DNA from: Allobaculum sp. Allo2
Lineage (GTDB): Bacteria > Bacillota_I > Bacilli_A > Erysipelotrichales > Erysipelotrichaceae
DNA length: 64,000 nt
Assembly (NCBI RefSeq): GCF_022701175.1
Contig: NZ_CP078088.1
Span: forward strand, 1,302,001-1,366,000
Direction of reading: 5' to 3'
The notes under the pieces are model-generated. The model saw nothing but the letters and a program-made list of their open reading frames with translations, searched no databases and was not told where the DNA came from. This document shows positions 1-9,432 of this stretch, piece by piece (positions within the stretch are counted from its first letter, which is position 1; each line of letters begins with the position of its first letter). The position numbers and the translations under genes are program-made.

Positions 1-40
1 CCGGTTCAGTGATAAAATGAACTCCAGAACGCTTAGAAAG

Positions 41-72
41 AAAAAGCCTGTCTTCGTAAAAAGAAAACAGGC
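41..72 (-). terminator. Second rho-independent terminator after tRNA-Arg
   Basis: Read on the minus strand, GCCTGT pairs with ACAGGC across a 15-nt loop and is followed by TTTTT. It lies downstream of the tRNA-Arg terminator at 99-119, so the tRNA transcript has two terminators in series. Confidence 0.6.
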
Positions 73-98
73 GAGATGGCAGGCAAATCCGAAAAGGC

Positions 99-119
99 AA
101 AAAAACGCCTTTTCAGGCG
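99..119 (-). terminator. Rho-independent terminator of tRNA-Arg
   Basis: On the minus strand a short GC stem (CGCCT / AGGCG) is followed by seven T residues, 12 bases past the tRNA 3' end. Confidence 0.65.
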
Positions 120-131
120 ATTCGTTCTAAG

Positions 132-208
132 TGGCGTCCTGGAGATGATTCGAACACCCGACCGTGCGCTTAGAAGGCGCATGCTCTATCCAACTGAGCT
201 ACCAGGAC
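132..208 (-). tRNA. tRNA-Arg (anticodon UCU)
   Basis: The minus strand folds as a full cloverleaf. The acceptor stem is GTCCTGG/CCAGGAC, the D-arm contains AGCTCAGTTGGATAGAGC, the anticodon loop is CTTCTAA with anticodon TCT, and the T-arm contains GTTCGAATC. The 3' CCA is encoded. It decodes AGA/AGG arginine codons. Two terminators follow it. Confidence 0.95.
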
Positions 209-323
209 AGCGAGATTATTTTAGCACTAATCGAAAGAGGATCAAGCAATTTATGCCCAAAGATATTCAAAAGAAATCCAGAACGGAACGAACGCGCCAA
301 AGACTCTGGATCGAAGCCGCCTT

Positions 324-1205
324 TTGGATTCCCATACATCATCGAAAAATACCCCGGAGCGGGAAGGGTACTACTTCGCGGGCTGGTACGTCGATCCGGA
401 ACTGACGCGTCCAGTCAACCCGGCGGGACTTCTGCCCGATACGATGCAGCTGTATCCCAGCTGGAAGCCGCTTTCCTACAACATCATTTACGAACTCGAC
501 GAGGGCATGAACTCGCCGCTGAACCCCCACAGCTATACCGTCGAAAGCGGTCTGCTCAAGCTGTACCCGGCGCAGTGCGAAGGCAAGCTCTTTACCGGCT
601 GGCTGATGGATGGCGAGCTGATCGAATACATCGATCCGTCGTGGATGCGAAGAATCCGTCTGAAAGGAACGTTCGATGCTCTGGTGGAAATTTCCTTTGA
701 CTCATGTGGAGGAAGCCGCGTCGCTCCGGTAAAAACCGATGGCGCGGGACGCATTCACCCGCCGTTTTCGCCGATCCGGATTGGCCATCGCTTTACGGGC
801 TGGTATCTTGATCCAGCCTGTCATCGCGCCTGGAATCCGTCCATGCGCTTTGCCAAGCCAACAACGCTTTACGCGGGATGGAAGGAAGAAGAATACGAAA
901 TTCGCCTGGATCCGGACAAAGGCGTGCTGGACGTCGATCCGGTGCTCTCCTACTCGATCAATACGCCTTCGTTTACCTTGCCGGTTCCCAGGCGCAAAGG
1001 CTGGAGCTTTGGCGGCTGGTATGACGAGCGCGGCAACATCTGTCTGATGGTACGCAAAGGCATGAGCGGCAATCGAAATCTGCATGCCCTCTGGGTGCCG
1101 GAAAGCGAAGAAAGTCTGCATGTGCCCGGCCGTTTCTGGAGACCGCTTCATCTGGATTTTGAAGATGAGGAAAGTATCGATACGCAGGGTCTGTCTGAGA
1201 AATAG
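324..1205 (+). CDS. InlB B-repeat (Listeria-Bacteroides repeat) domain protein
   Basis: The protein is built of four imperfect repeats of about 70 residues. Each ends in an aromatic-G-W-Y motif (FAGWYVD, FTGWLMD, FTGWYLD, FGGWYDE) followed by a short strand such as LYAGWK or LHALWV. This is the pattern of the InlB B-repeat/Flg_new family, small beta-grasp modules usually found on secreted or wall-bound proteins. No signal peptide, membrane segment or sorting signal is visible. The start is uncertain. The position given is a TTG with no good ribosome site. The same frame is open from 231 and the first repeat seems to begin before 324, so the true start may be a non-ATG codon near 249 (after AGAGG) or be hidden by a frameshift from the ATG at 253. 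The adjoining gene is the DUF1828 protein 8 bases downstream. Function is unknown; binding at the cell surface is the family-level guess. Confidence 0.6.
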   Translation: MDSHTSSKNTPEREGYYFAGWYVDPELTRPVNPAGLLPDTMQLYPSWKPLSYNIIYELDEGMNSPLNPHSYTVESGLLKLYPAQCEGKLFTGWLMDGELIEYIDPSWMRRIRLKGTFDALVEISFDSCGGSRVAPVKTDGAGRIHPPFSPIRIGHRFTGWYLDPACHRAWNPSMRFAKPTTLYAGWKEEEYEIRLDPDKGVLDVDPVLSYSINTPSFTLPVPRRKGWSFGGWYDERGNICLMVRKGMSGNRNLHALWVPESEESLHVPGRFWRPLHLDFEDEESIDTQGLSEK

Positions 1206-1213
1206 GACAAAGT

Positions 1214-1676
1214 ATGGATTTGGATCGTGCGGGAATTGTGACCGCGATGAACGCATGGCTTGAACAGCCGGATCGAGGGTCCTGCATGGAATGCCGGCAG
1301 CCGTATTTCGATCGACACGGGGATCAGATTATCGTGTATCTGGAAAAGTAAGATGCGGGGATACGCCAGCGATGACAGGACACTTCTGAACGGTCTGGAA
1401 CTATCTGGAATCGCCATTGAAAATGAGAATCAGTCTCGTCTTGCGTCTGTCTGTGCAAAATACGGTTTGATTCGTAAAGGAAACGAGCTGCGTAAAGAAA
1501 CAAATTCGGATCGCCTGCCAGACGATCTCGTGCATTTTGCACAGGCGCTTCTGGAGATTGAAAAACAGCTCGGTGAACTGCCCTTGCACACGACAAAGGG
1601 CTCCAGTATGCGCGACGATCGAAATCCGCATACCCGCTCCACTGTGTCCGAAACGGCCTGCCCGTTTATGAAATGA
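1214..1676 (+). CDS. DUF1828-like protein, interrupted by a frameshift
   Basis: Two pieces join into one protein of about 150 residues. The first (from ATG 1214) ends PYFDRHGDQIIVYLEK. The second, readable from 1353, continues SDDRTLLNGLELSGI and then YGLIRKGNEL. This order of a D-x-x-G-D-x-I stretch, a DD-G-x-x-L stretch and a YG-x-x-x-x-x-EL stretch matches the DUF1828 family of phage- and defence-associated proteins with unknown activity. The break sits in the A-tract near 1344-1347: removing one A restores the frame, so it is probably a consensus error. AGGACA lies just upstream of the start. A bidirectional terminator follows. The family match is from memory of its motif spacing; a profile search would settle it. 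Confidence 0.5.
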
Positions 1677-1687
1677 TGAACATGAAA

Positions 1688-1745
1688 AAGCGGCTTCTGC
1701 CCGGCATCCTGGGATTGGATGCGGGCAGAAGCCGCTGATTTTTAC
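1688..1745. terminator. Bidirectional terminator between convergent genes
   Basis: A 13-bp perfect stem (GCGGCTTCTGCCC with its complement, 1690-1702 and 1723-1735) is flanked by A-rich sequence on the left and TTTTT on the right. It can end the DUF1828 transcript on the plus strand and the trigger-factor-like transcript on the minus strand. Confidence 0.85.
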
Positions 1746-1756
1746 TGGCGAGGAAA

Positions 1757-2980
1757 CTAGTCTTTTTGGTGTTGTTGGCTTTCAGGAATTCAAGCGTTTT
1801 GCGCTGAGTGATCTGCGCGGCTACGGCTTCCTGCGGGATGAACATTTTCAGCTGTTCAGGCGGGAAGTTGTAAACGGTCGAGAGCAGTTCGTACTCTTTG
1901 GCAAGATCCTTTTCGTCGGCACCGATCTGTTCGGCACTGGCGATGGCATCGAGAACGAGTGCGGAACGCAGTTCGTTTTCAGCTTCCGGTACCAGACGGG
2001 CACGGAATTCTTCCGCAGTCTGCTTGGACGCTTTCAGGAAGTCATCGAAGCTCATACCGTACTGTTTGAGCTGGTTTTCGTACTGTTCCATGTGCTGGGA
2101 AACCTGGGAGTCGATCATGGCTGCCGGGATGTCCATCTGCGCGCCTTCCGCTACGCGGGTGAGGATCGCCATGGCCAGACGGTTTTCTTCCTGTTCGGTT
2201 TTCATCTGGGTCAGTTCTTCACGGATCTTGGCTTTCAGCTCATCAACGGTGCTGCAGCCTTCGAGGTTCATCTTCTTGATGAATTCATCGTTGAGTTCCG
2301 GGACGATGGCTTTCTGAACGGATTTTACGGTGACTTTGAAGATAACCGGCTGTCCAGCCAGAGAGGCTTCAAAGTAGTCGGACGGGAAGACAACTTCTAC
2401 GCTGCGCTCGTCGCCGGCTTTGACGCCGATCAGCTGATCTTCGAAGCCAGGGATGAAGGTGTGGCTTCCAAGAACCAGCGGATAATCGTTTGCGCTTCCG
2501 CCTTCGAAGGCGACGCCGTCTTTTTCACCGACAAAGTCGATGACAACCTGATTTCCGTCTTCCGCAACCGCGTCTTCTGGGAGCGGTTCGAAGAGGTTCG
2601 TCTGGTTGATACGGCCCATAACGTTCTGGAGAACTTCTTCTTCCGATACGGTGATCGGCTGTTTTTCAAAGTTCAGTCCGGTATAGGCAGGAGAGTCACT
2701 TCTGGAACGAGGGTGCAGGTCAGGGTAACCTGAACGTTGCCGTCGGCATCCGCTTCGGAAAGGAATGCAGGCTGGGTAGCCAGCTTGAGTGTGTGTTCCT
2801 TTGCGGCTTCGGTGAAGACTTTTCCGCCTTCCTGAGCCAGAGCGTATTCCTGGGCTACCGCTGGATCTTCGGATCCGGTTGCTTTTTGGCAGCTTCGATA
2901 TCGGCTTCGTATTCCGCTTTCGGAATGGTGAAGGTAATTACTGCCTCATTTTTCTTAGGATATTCAATTTTATAGTCCAT
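1757..2980 (-). CDS. Trigger factor paralogue lacking the ribosome-docking motif
   Basis: The translation has trigger factor order: an N-terminal domain (begins MDYKIEYPKKNEAVITFTI), a complete FKBP-type peptidyl-prolyl isomerase domain (VIDFVGEKDGVAFEGG, IPGFEDQLIG) and a helical C-terminal arm domain. Trigger factor is the ribosome-tethered folding chaperone. The ribosome-binding signature GFRxGKxP of the N-domain is absent. After the first helix the text runs through ATGSEDPAVAQEYALAQEGG and the domain is shorter than usual. The start is the ATG at 2980, nine bases after GGAAG; an ATG at 2989 is too close to the ribosome site. Three indels interrupt the frame: near 2885, near 2690, and in the T-run 1763-1767. 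Correcting the last one gives the natural ending NNTKKD followed by TAG. A canonical tig lies at 8111. It may act as a soluble, ribosome-free chaperone or prolyl isomerase; that is inference. Confidence 0.8.
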
Positions 2981-3588
2981 GATATTCATCTTCCTTCTGT
3001 GTCCATTTTAACAAATTCACCATGAACCATGCGGGATTTGACTGTTCCGGCCAGACTGTTCAGGGCGAGGGTCAAAGGTATTCCAATACGGAATGGAAAA
3101 GCAAGCGAATCGGATGAAAACACAAAACTAAAGCAGAAAAGGCGAAGAAAGAGGAATCCGATTCGGATGCCTTTTCACAAAAACAGGCCGTAATCCGGGC
3201 AAAATGCGCCCGGGCTTCGGCCTGTCGACAATTTATATGCGGTAAATGGAACGATTTCGATCGATGAAACTTTGTGGACCCCATTTTCATCGAGGCGGCA
3301 GGAAGTGCAGGGCTCAGCGACAGTTTATTCTTCCTGGCCGGAAAGCGTTCGTGAAATCTGCAGATCGATCGCGTGTGAACGATCGATTTTGCGGATGTGG
3401 AATCTGGATCCGCCGGATTTTTTCAAAAATTCGAAGGATCCTTTTGCCCGAATGTGTGAGATCTGAACACCGCAGCCCGAATATCTTTGTGATGTGCAGA
3501 AGAAATTTTGTTCTTTATGGAACTGGATTTGCGTATTTGGATTTACTTAGCTGTTTTGGATTCCGGCTTTTCGTATTTCGTTATGAAA
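2981..3588. other. Intergenic region without a recognisable gene
   Basis: This stretch lies between the 5' end of the trigger-factor paralogue and the 3' end of the secreted phosphoesterase, both on the minus strand. I see no convincing reading frame on either strand. It holds one clear minus-strand terminator (3177-3225), separately listed, which probably ends the phosphoesterase transcript. Several TCGATC-containing words occur around 3255-3390, but I cannot assign them a role. Confidence 0.5.
3177..3225 (-). terminator. Rho-independent terminator for the phosphoesterase transcript
   Basis: Read on the minus strand, ACAGGCCG pairs with CGGCCTGT around an inner CCGGGC/GCCCGG stem, followed by TTTTTG. 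It lies about 360 bases beyond the phosphoesterase stop, so either the transcript has a long 3' tail or the gene's real end is further downstream. Confidence 0.65.
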
Positions 3589-6500
3589 TCAGAAAAGACG
3601 TTTCGCGTCGGGAAGAAGACGCAGATGGAGAATCGATGCATGCAGGGCTTTCACCTGCGCATCAATATCTTCCTGCGTCATCGCTTCTGCGGATGCCTCA
3701 TCGACAGACGCGATCATCTCATCCGCGGCTTCCAGAACGTCTTCCATCGTCTGCCAGCCGGCGGACTGGAACTGCGCCTTGGCGTATCCGTGCGCCTTTT
3801 GCGAAAGGAAGTGCAGGGTATCCAGATTCAGCGTCAGGACAGGCAGAAGTTCGAGGGTATCGATCGCGTTCTGCAGATTGGTGCAGGCGTTTGCGATGGA
3901 GGATTGGCTGAGGGCTTCAAGATTTGTCTGGAGCGCTTTGGCTTCGTTCAGGGCGGACGTCAGATTCGTAAGTGACTCTTCTGTATACAGCTTGGAATCG
4001 ACAGCTTCTGCGGTTTCGATCAGCGTATCCAGTGCAGCTGATCGCCTTTGAGAGCGACGAGTTCGAGTGAGCAATCCAGACGGGATTTGGATGTATTGAC
4101 CTGTTCCTGCGCGGCGTTCTCGTTTACCAGCAGGGGTTTTGCTTCACTTAAAGCGGCTTCAAATTCCGATACAATCGCTTGGGGCAGACCGTTAAGATCG
4201 CCGGCTTCCTGTTTCGCTTCGGCCGTATTTACCGCCGTCTGCAGAGCGCTTCGATCGACTTTGACTTTGAGACCGTCGATAGCGGTCTGCAGGGAAGTCG
4301 AAGCGGCAGTGATGTTTTCCTGATTCAGACGGCTCAGATCCGCTTTAAGAGCTTTTGCCTGCGACACCGCTGTGGTAAGTGCGGAAACGGAGGCTTCGGT
4401 ATATTTGTCGGAATCGATGGCTTCGGCTTTGGCGATCAGCGCGTTGAGCGCGCTCAGATCGTCTTTTAACGCCGCCAGATCGAGGACGTGATCGACACGG
4501 ACTTTGGATGCATCGATCTGCTCCTGCGTGGCGCTTTCATCTTTTAACAGGACATTGGCTTCGGTTAAGGCTGCATTGAATTCGGCGACGATGTTTTCTT
4601 CAAGACCTTCGAGTCCGCCGGCGGTCTGCAGGGCAGCAGCGGTATCAACGGAAGCCTGAAGCTTGCTTCGGTCAGCGGGAACGGCTTCTTCAAGTTCTGC
4701 GAACGCGGCAAGGTACTTTTTCTGGAGGACGTTGATGGCCTGACGCGCAGCAGCGCCAAAGTTTCCGTACGTCCTGGCCTGAATTTCTTCAGCCTGACTC
4801 TGGTACTCCTGAAGCGCTGGATACGCTTTGTTCCAGGAGTCGGCGGTGTAGTCTTTTTCGTTCAGTGCTTTGGTGCGGGCCACAAGAGAAGGCAGTGTGT
4901 TGAGTTCGACGATGACATCGTAATCGGGCATCCATTCTTTCGTATTGTGGTTTCTTGCACGGAATACGACTTCCGTATCGTAAACATACACTTCATAGCC
5001 CAGGCCTTTGCCGGTAAAGACAGGAACATCGACAAGGGTTCCCCAGACGGAGTCCATGATTTCCGCTGTGCCAAACGGGTTATGAATATGACCGGTGATG
5101 AGAATCGTTTCGGGATGTTTAGCCAGGATGGTTTTCATGGCTTCATCCTGATCGCCGAATCCGTTGTAGTTCATCGAACCGGAGTGGGTATAGTTGAGTG
5201 CCTGATGGATCATGATGAAAGCGGGGCGGGAAAGCGACTCGTCTTCGCTCAGTTTTTCATCGAGCCAGTCGAGCTGTTCCTGCGAGAGCCACGCCATATC
5301 CTTCGGCGAGTTTTCAGAGTTGAGAACAATGAAGTGATAGCCGTCGATTCATTGATCGTAGTAGAGCTTGTCGTCATTTTCACCCATATATCTGGCGTTG
5401 TTTTCCAGATAGCTGGCGGAAATGATCGGGAAATGGGCGTTTACGCCGCTTGGACTGTCTTCCCACTGTGATGACGTCGGTCCGCGCATTTCGTGGTTGC
5501 CCATGGCGACCAGAACGCCTTCGGTTTTCTCGCTCAGACCGGCCTCAAGCCGGTCGTAGAAACTCGTCATCTGTTCTGGCATGCCGCTCTGTGTCAGATC
5601 CCCGGCCAGAAGGATCGCTTTGGCTTCGGGGTTGATCGTATTCATGTCGGCGAGCGCTTCGGAGAAAGTATTCAGAGACGCTTCACTGGACGTATGAAGG
5701 TCGGAGACGACGTGGAAGCTCAGCTTAGCCGGCGTACCTTCCATGAACGTGTCGTATTCCTTTAACAGCGCGTCATAAATGGCCTGCCGATCGGCACCTT
5801 CAGCTTTCATGTCTTCGCGCTTTAGCGAGGGACGCTTTCATTGTTTCGATAGCGTCAGGGGTGTAGCGTTCGCCCGCGGTCATCAGATCGATCGGCCGGT
5901 CGATGCGCTCCAGCTCCAGATCCATTAAATACGTATTGGCGGATGCGGCAATTTCCTCGGCGCTCAGCGCACGGCGGCTGACACTGAATTCATCGATCCA
6001 CGCGTCGTCTACCGCCAGGAACTTCGTGCCGTCGGATTTGTTCGAGGCACCGATCAAAAAGTCGGACGAATCGATTGTTCCATGGTGGGCGGCAATCGAT
6101 TTGGGCGCTTCCGCCTGCTTGCCGTCGATGTAGTACGTCATCGTTTTGGCACGGCCGCGGTCGATCACGGCCGCAATGTGGTGCCAGGTGCCGTCGGTCG
6201 GCGTCGTGATGCGGCTTGAATCCGTACGCGAACCGCCCGGTGTCTGGAAGTTGAGCGTGACGCCGTTGACCATATCGCCGATGGTAAAGCCGGGATTCGA
6301 TCCGGAAACCCATTCCTTGTTGCCGACGATGCAACCTTCGGTCTGAGAATCGGCCGACGCCTTGTACCAGAACTGAACGGTAAAACTGCCGGTTCCAAAT
6401 TTCAGATCATCCGGCTGACCAAAGTTGATATACTGTTTCGCTTCATCGGTGCGTTCGATCGAGTTGACGAGATGGATGGCTTTTCCAAGTTTTCCTTTGC

Positions 6501-6713
6501 CGTATTCCGGGGAGCCGACAACGGTTCCGTTGTTTTCGCCGCCGCTTCGTCCTTGGCGCTTTCCTGATCGAAGCTGACGGAAAGCACCGGCTTCGGGGCG
6601 GTTTCTTCCGCGGCCAGGACACAGGTCATGTTCGGCGCAGCCTGCAGGACGGACAGACCAAGCGAGGTGCTGAGCGTCAGCACAAACAGACTGTTCATTT
6701 TTCTGTAAATCAT
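3589..6713 (-). CDS. Secreted LamG-metallophosphoesterase-FIVAR multidomain protein
   Basis: A protein of about 1040 residues. The N-terminus is a signal peptide (MIYRKMNSLFVLTLSTSLGL, cleavage likely near VLAAEE). Next comes a LamG/concanavalin-like domain (FTVQFWYK, GTWHHIAAVID, IDEFSVSRRAL). A calcineurin-like phosphoesterase domain follows with all metal motifs: SDLH, GDLTQSG, GNHE, an IHQ histidine and GHIH. The C-terminal third is a set of helical FIVAR-type repeats (DRSKLQASVDTAAAL and similar). No LPxTG signal is seen at the end, so anchoring may be non-covalent or the tail may be lost. The start has AAAGG six bases upstream. Frameshifts occur near 6480, 5815 and 4050. At 5350-5352 there is an in-frame TGA, with the same frame continuing as IDGYHFIVLNSE, where a tryptophan codon would fit. 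It probably hydrolyses phosphate esters or nucleotides outside the cell while binding glycans; the substrate is unknown. Confidence 0.8.
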
Positions 6714-7478
6714 GCTGAACCTTTCTTAGATTTTCTCTTTAATCCTTATTTTTGTTTGTGCGGCATACGTTTGGCTGCACGCAGGAAGAGGCGAAAAAAA
6801 GACGCTTCTTCCAGACCGCCCTGTCCGATCGAAGCGGGGAGATTCGATCAAACGATGGAGCGATCCATTTCTGGCCCGTGCAGTTTCTCTCCTTTCTGCC
6901 TGCACTGGTTTGTGCCAGAATTGCTGATAACCCTTACATCCTTAATTTTATAGAAGGAGCGATTTTTGAATCCAAGCGTATTGTTCAGGGGTCAGAATTT
7001 CAGTCCGGTTTGTACGAAATCTTTTGAATTGACGAAATCGGATACAAAAAACGGCTTTTCAGGTGAGAAATGCCGATTGATGAAAAATTTCAGTGAAATG
7101 CGCAATATGACCAGACCAGCGGAAAGGCCTCAAAAGTCAGAGCAGGCCTGTTCGCGATACAGAGCCTTCATCCGCCCGATCAGAAATTCACCCCTTTAAA
7201 AGGATACGGTTCTTTCCTGCCAGAATGAGACTGCGTCCTGAACCGGAAGCTTTAGGGAATGCCGTAAGAAAGGGTTTAGAGTGTTCAGAAAGCCTCTGCA
7301 TCGTCTGTACTTTTCAAAACGGATTGCCCGCATATGCACCCGCTAAGATTTAGCGGCGTCAGGACTGATAAATACAGCTTTATTTTGAAATTTGTTACAA
7401 TGATTGAGGCTTGTGAAATGGAAGAATGGTTGTCATGAACACGACCGCTTCTGTATAATTTTCAGGCTCGGAGGCAGT
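6714..7478. other. Long divergent intergenic region
   Basis: The region separates the minus-strand phosphoesterase from the plus-strand 7479 gene. I find no reading frame with a ribosome site or family resemblance. A good promoter lies at its right end (7430-7459, listed). The middle (about 6940-7400) is AT-rich with nothing I can name. Confidence 0.45.
7430..7459 (+). promoter_or_regulatory. Sigma-A promoter of the 7479-tig unit
   Basis: A TTGTCA -35 box (7430-7435) and a consensus TATAAT -10 box (7454-7459) are separated by 18 bases. Transcription would begin near 7466, giving a leader of about 13 bases before ATG 7479, just enough for the GGAGG site. Confidence 0.8.
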
Positions 7479-8108
7479 ATGAACCGAAAGGACAGCACAT
7501 TGGAATTGAATCCCCGTCTTGCGGATTCCGTAAATGATCCCGCAAGTGACAATAAACAGAACCCGGACGATATGGCCAGCGTTCTCAGGCTGATCCATGG
7601 ATCCGAATCGGATCAGGAAAAAGCCGTTTCGCTTCTTTGTACGATGGATCTGAATGCCTGTCATGACGCATGTCAGCAGCTGCTTTCGAGTCCAGTGCTT
7701 CTGCAGGAATTTAAAGGCGAACTGATTCTGGCTTTGATCCGACAGAAAACAGATTCTCTGTTTACAATGGAAAAAGACAACGTCAGTTATCGGTTTAACC
7801 CATCCCTTTTAAATGACCCCGATAAAACGTCGATCATTTTGCAGACCAGAGACTGGCTGGAAACGATGCTGGAAGGAAATCGAACGTTCGGCGCCCGATT
7901 TGCTTATCAGCTTCTGGACCAGGAAATCCTGGAAATGCTCCCCAATGATTTTGAGGGCTATGATCCAAAGCGTCTGGCCGGATCCATTATCCGGCTTGTC
8001 TGCAGGGAGATGAACGACGAGGCCGGTCTGGAAGCGATGGAAAAGAAGTATTATCCCGACGGTCTCAAGCCGTACCCGCTGCGTATAGAAACGAGAGGAA
8101 AATTTTGA
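7479..8108 (+). CDS. Hypothetical protein upstream of tig (ysoA position)
   Basis: An unbroken 209-residue acidic protein. The start is ATG 7479, six bases after GGAGG and directly downstream of a strong promoter; an earlier in-frame ATG at 7404 lies upstream of that promoter. No signal peptide or membrane segment is visible. Sequence such as SVLRLIHGSESDQEKAVSLL and a leucine-rich middle suggest an all-helical fold. I do not recognise a family. It ends two bases before the trigger factor ATG, so the two genes are probably co-transcribed. In Bacillus subtilis the gene before tig is ysoA, a TPR-type protein. The position is the same here, but I cannot show homology. Confidence 0.7.
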   Translation: MNRKDSTLELNPRLADSVNDPASDNKQNPDDMASVLRLIHGSESDQEKAVSLLCTMDLNACHDACQQLLSSPVLLQEFKGELILALIRQKTDSLFTMEKDNVSYRFNPSLLNDPDKTSIILQTRDWLETMLEGNRTFGARFAYQLLDQEILEMLPNDFEGYDPKRLAGSIIRLVCREMNDEAGLEAMEKKYYPDGLKPYPLRIETRGKF

Positions 8109-8110
8109 GT

Positions 8111-9350
8111 ATGAAGACAAATTCCGTAAAAACGATAACAATACCGTTACCGTTACCGCCACATTTGACCAGGCTGAGTGGCAGAAAGAATGCAAAGCCG
8201 CTCTGAAAAACCTGGCCGGCCGTGCCCAGATCAAAGGCTTCCGTAATGGACGCGTACCAGCTGCCATGATCAAAAAAGTCTATGGCGAAGCTGCCATCGA
8301 AGAAACAGCAGCAGAGAAAATGAGCCGTCAGCATCTCGATGCGATCATTGAAGAAGCCGACGTAGAACCAATCGACCGCATTTCCTTTGACGGTTTCGAA
8401 GTGAACGATGAAGGCGTTGCGCTCACCTTTACCGTACCTGTAGCTCCAGAAGCCAAACTCGGTCAGTGGAAAAACCTCGGCATTAAAAAGGACGAAGTGA
8501 CCGTTACCGACGAAGACGTAGAAAACGCCATTAAGGACCGTCAGAAAAAGCCGCAGAAAGCGAACTCGTTGAAGACGGTGCCATTGAAGAAGGCGACGAT
8601 GTTGCCGTAACCGTTAAAGACGGCGACTCCGAAGTGAAAAAACAGCTCGTCATCGGTGCCGGCGCAGACAAAACCGTTGAAGACGCTCTGCTTGGCATGA
8701 AGACCGGTGAAGAAAAAGACGTAGAAAACACCGATGCAGAAGGAAACGTAACGACGCTCCACCTGACTGTCGGCGACGTATTCCGCGACAAGCTTCCGTT
8801 GGTGAACGATGAATTCGCCAAAGCGCAGGAAGATCTGGACAAGCCGGAAACCGTTGACGCGATGAAAGAAACTCTGCGCACACGCATGCAGGAAGCACGT
8901 GAAAACGCAGCGGAAGAAAAATTCATCGGCGAACTGCTCAAAGCCGTTGGCGAAAAAGCCGATGTAGAAATTCCGGAATCCATGATCCGCAATGAAACCA
9001 ACTACCAGATCAACCGTCTGGCCAGCCAGTTCGGCAATATGGACAACTTCATGAACTTCCTCTCGCAGGCAGGCATTGAACCGTCCGCTCTTGCCGGCCA
9101 GTTCTACGAAGAGTCCAGAATGCGCGTTCTGAACACGCTCGTTCTTGACGCGATCGCCCGTGAAGCCGGTCTGGAAGTAACCGATGAGGAAGTTGATGCC
9201 GAAATCGAAGACTTCGCAAAAGCCAACAACGCGAAGGTGGAAGACATCCTCAAAAACGTAAACCGTGAAGAAGTAAAACATTCTCTTCTGCACGACAAGG
9301 CAGTTGAAGCTCTCGAAGCCGCACAGGGCGAAGAAGCAGCAGCTGAATAA
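8111..9350 (+). CDS. tig: Trigger factor with reduced prolyl isomerase domain
   Basis: Ribosome-associated chaperone that receives nascent chains at the exit tunnel. The N-domain carries the docking signature as GFRNGRVP in the context GRAQIKGFRNGRVPAAMI. The middle domain is shortened: EEGDDVAVTVKDG runs into LVIGAGADKTVEDALLGMK and then VGDVFRDKLPLVNDEF. The G-x-x-F-x-G-G strand and the Y-x-x-x-x-LAG loop of a full FKBP domain are missing. The helical C-terminal domain is normal and ends in an acidic-alanine tail. The start is ATG 8111 after GAGAGGA. Two A-tract deletions (8128-8132 and 8545-8549) break the frame; adding one A at each restores it. Position between the 7479 gene and lon fits the Bacillus ysoA-tig-clpX-lon-ysxC order with clpX missing. 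Confidence 0.9.
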
Positions 9351-9370
9351 CAGGCATTTATTTAAGATAA

Positions 9371-9393
9371 AAAAGACGCTTGTGCGTCTTTTT
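9371..9393 (+). terminator. Terminator between tig and lon
   Basis: AAGACGC pairs with GCGTCTT across TTGT, followed by a T-run and preceded by an A-run, so it could work in both directions. It sits 20 bases after the tig stop. Confidence 0.8.
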
Positions 9394-9407
9394 GCCCATA
9401 TATGGGC
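9394..9407. promoter_or_regulatory. 14-bp perfect palindrome upstream of lon
   Basis: GCCCATATATGGGC is a perfect palindrome directly after the tig terminator and about 25 bases before the lon start. It may be a repressor operator or a short leader hairpin for lon. It does not match the CIRCE element (TTAGCACTC-N9-GAGTGCTAA). No clear promoter boxes are visible around it. Confidence 0.35.
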
Positions 9408-9432
9408 CGTAACAGACAGGAGGTATACTTGA

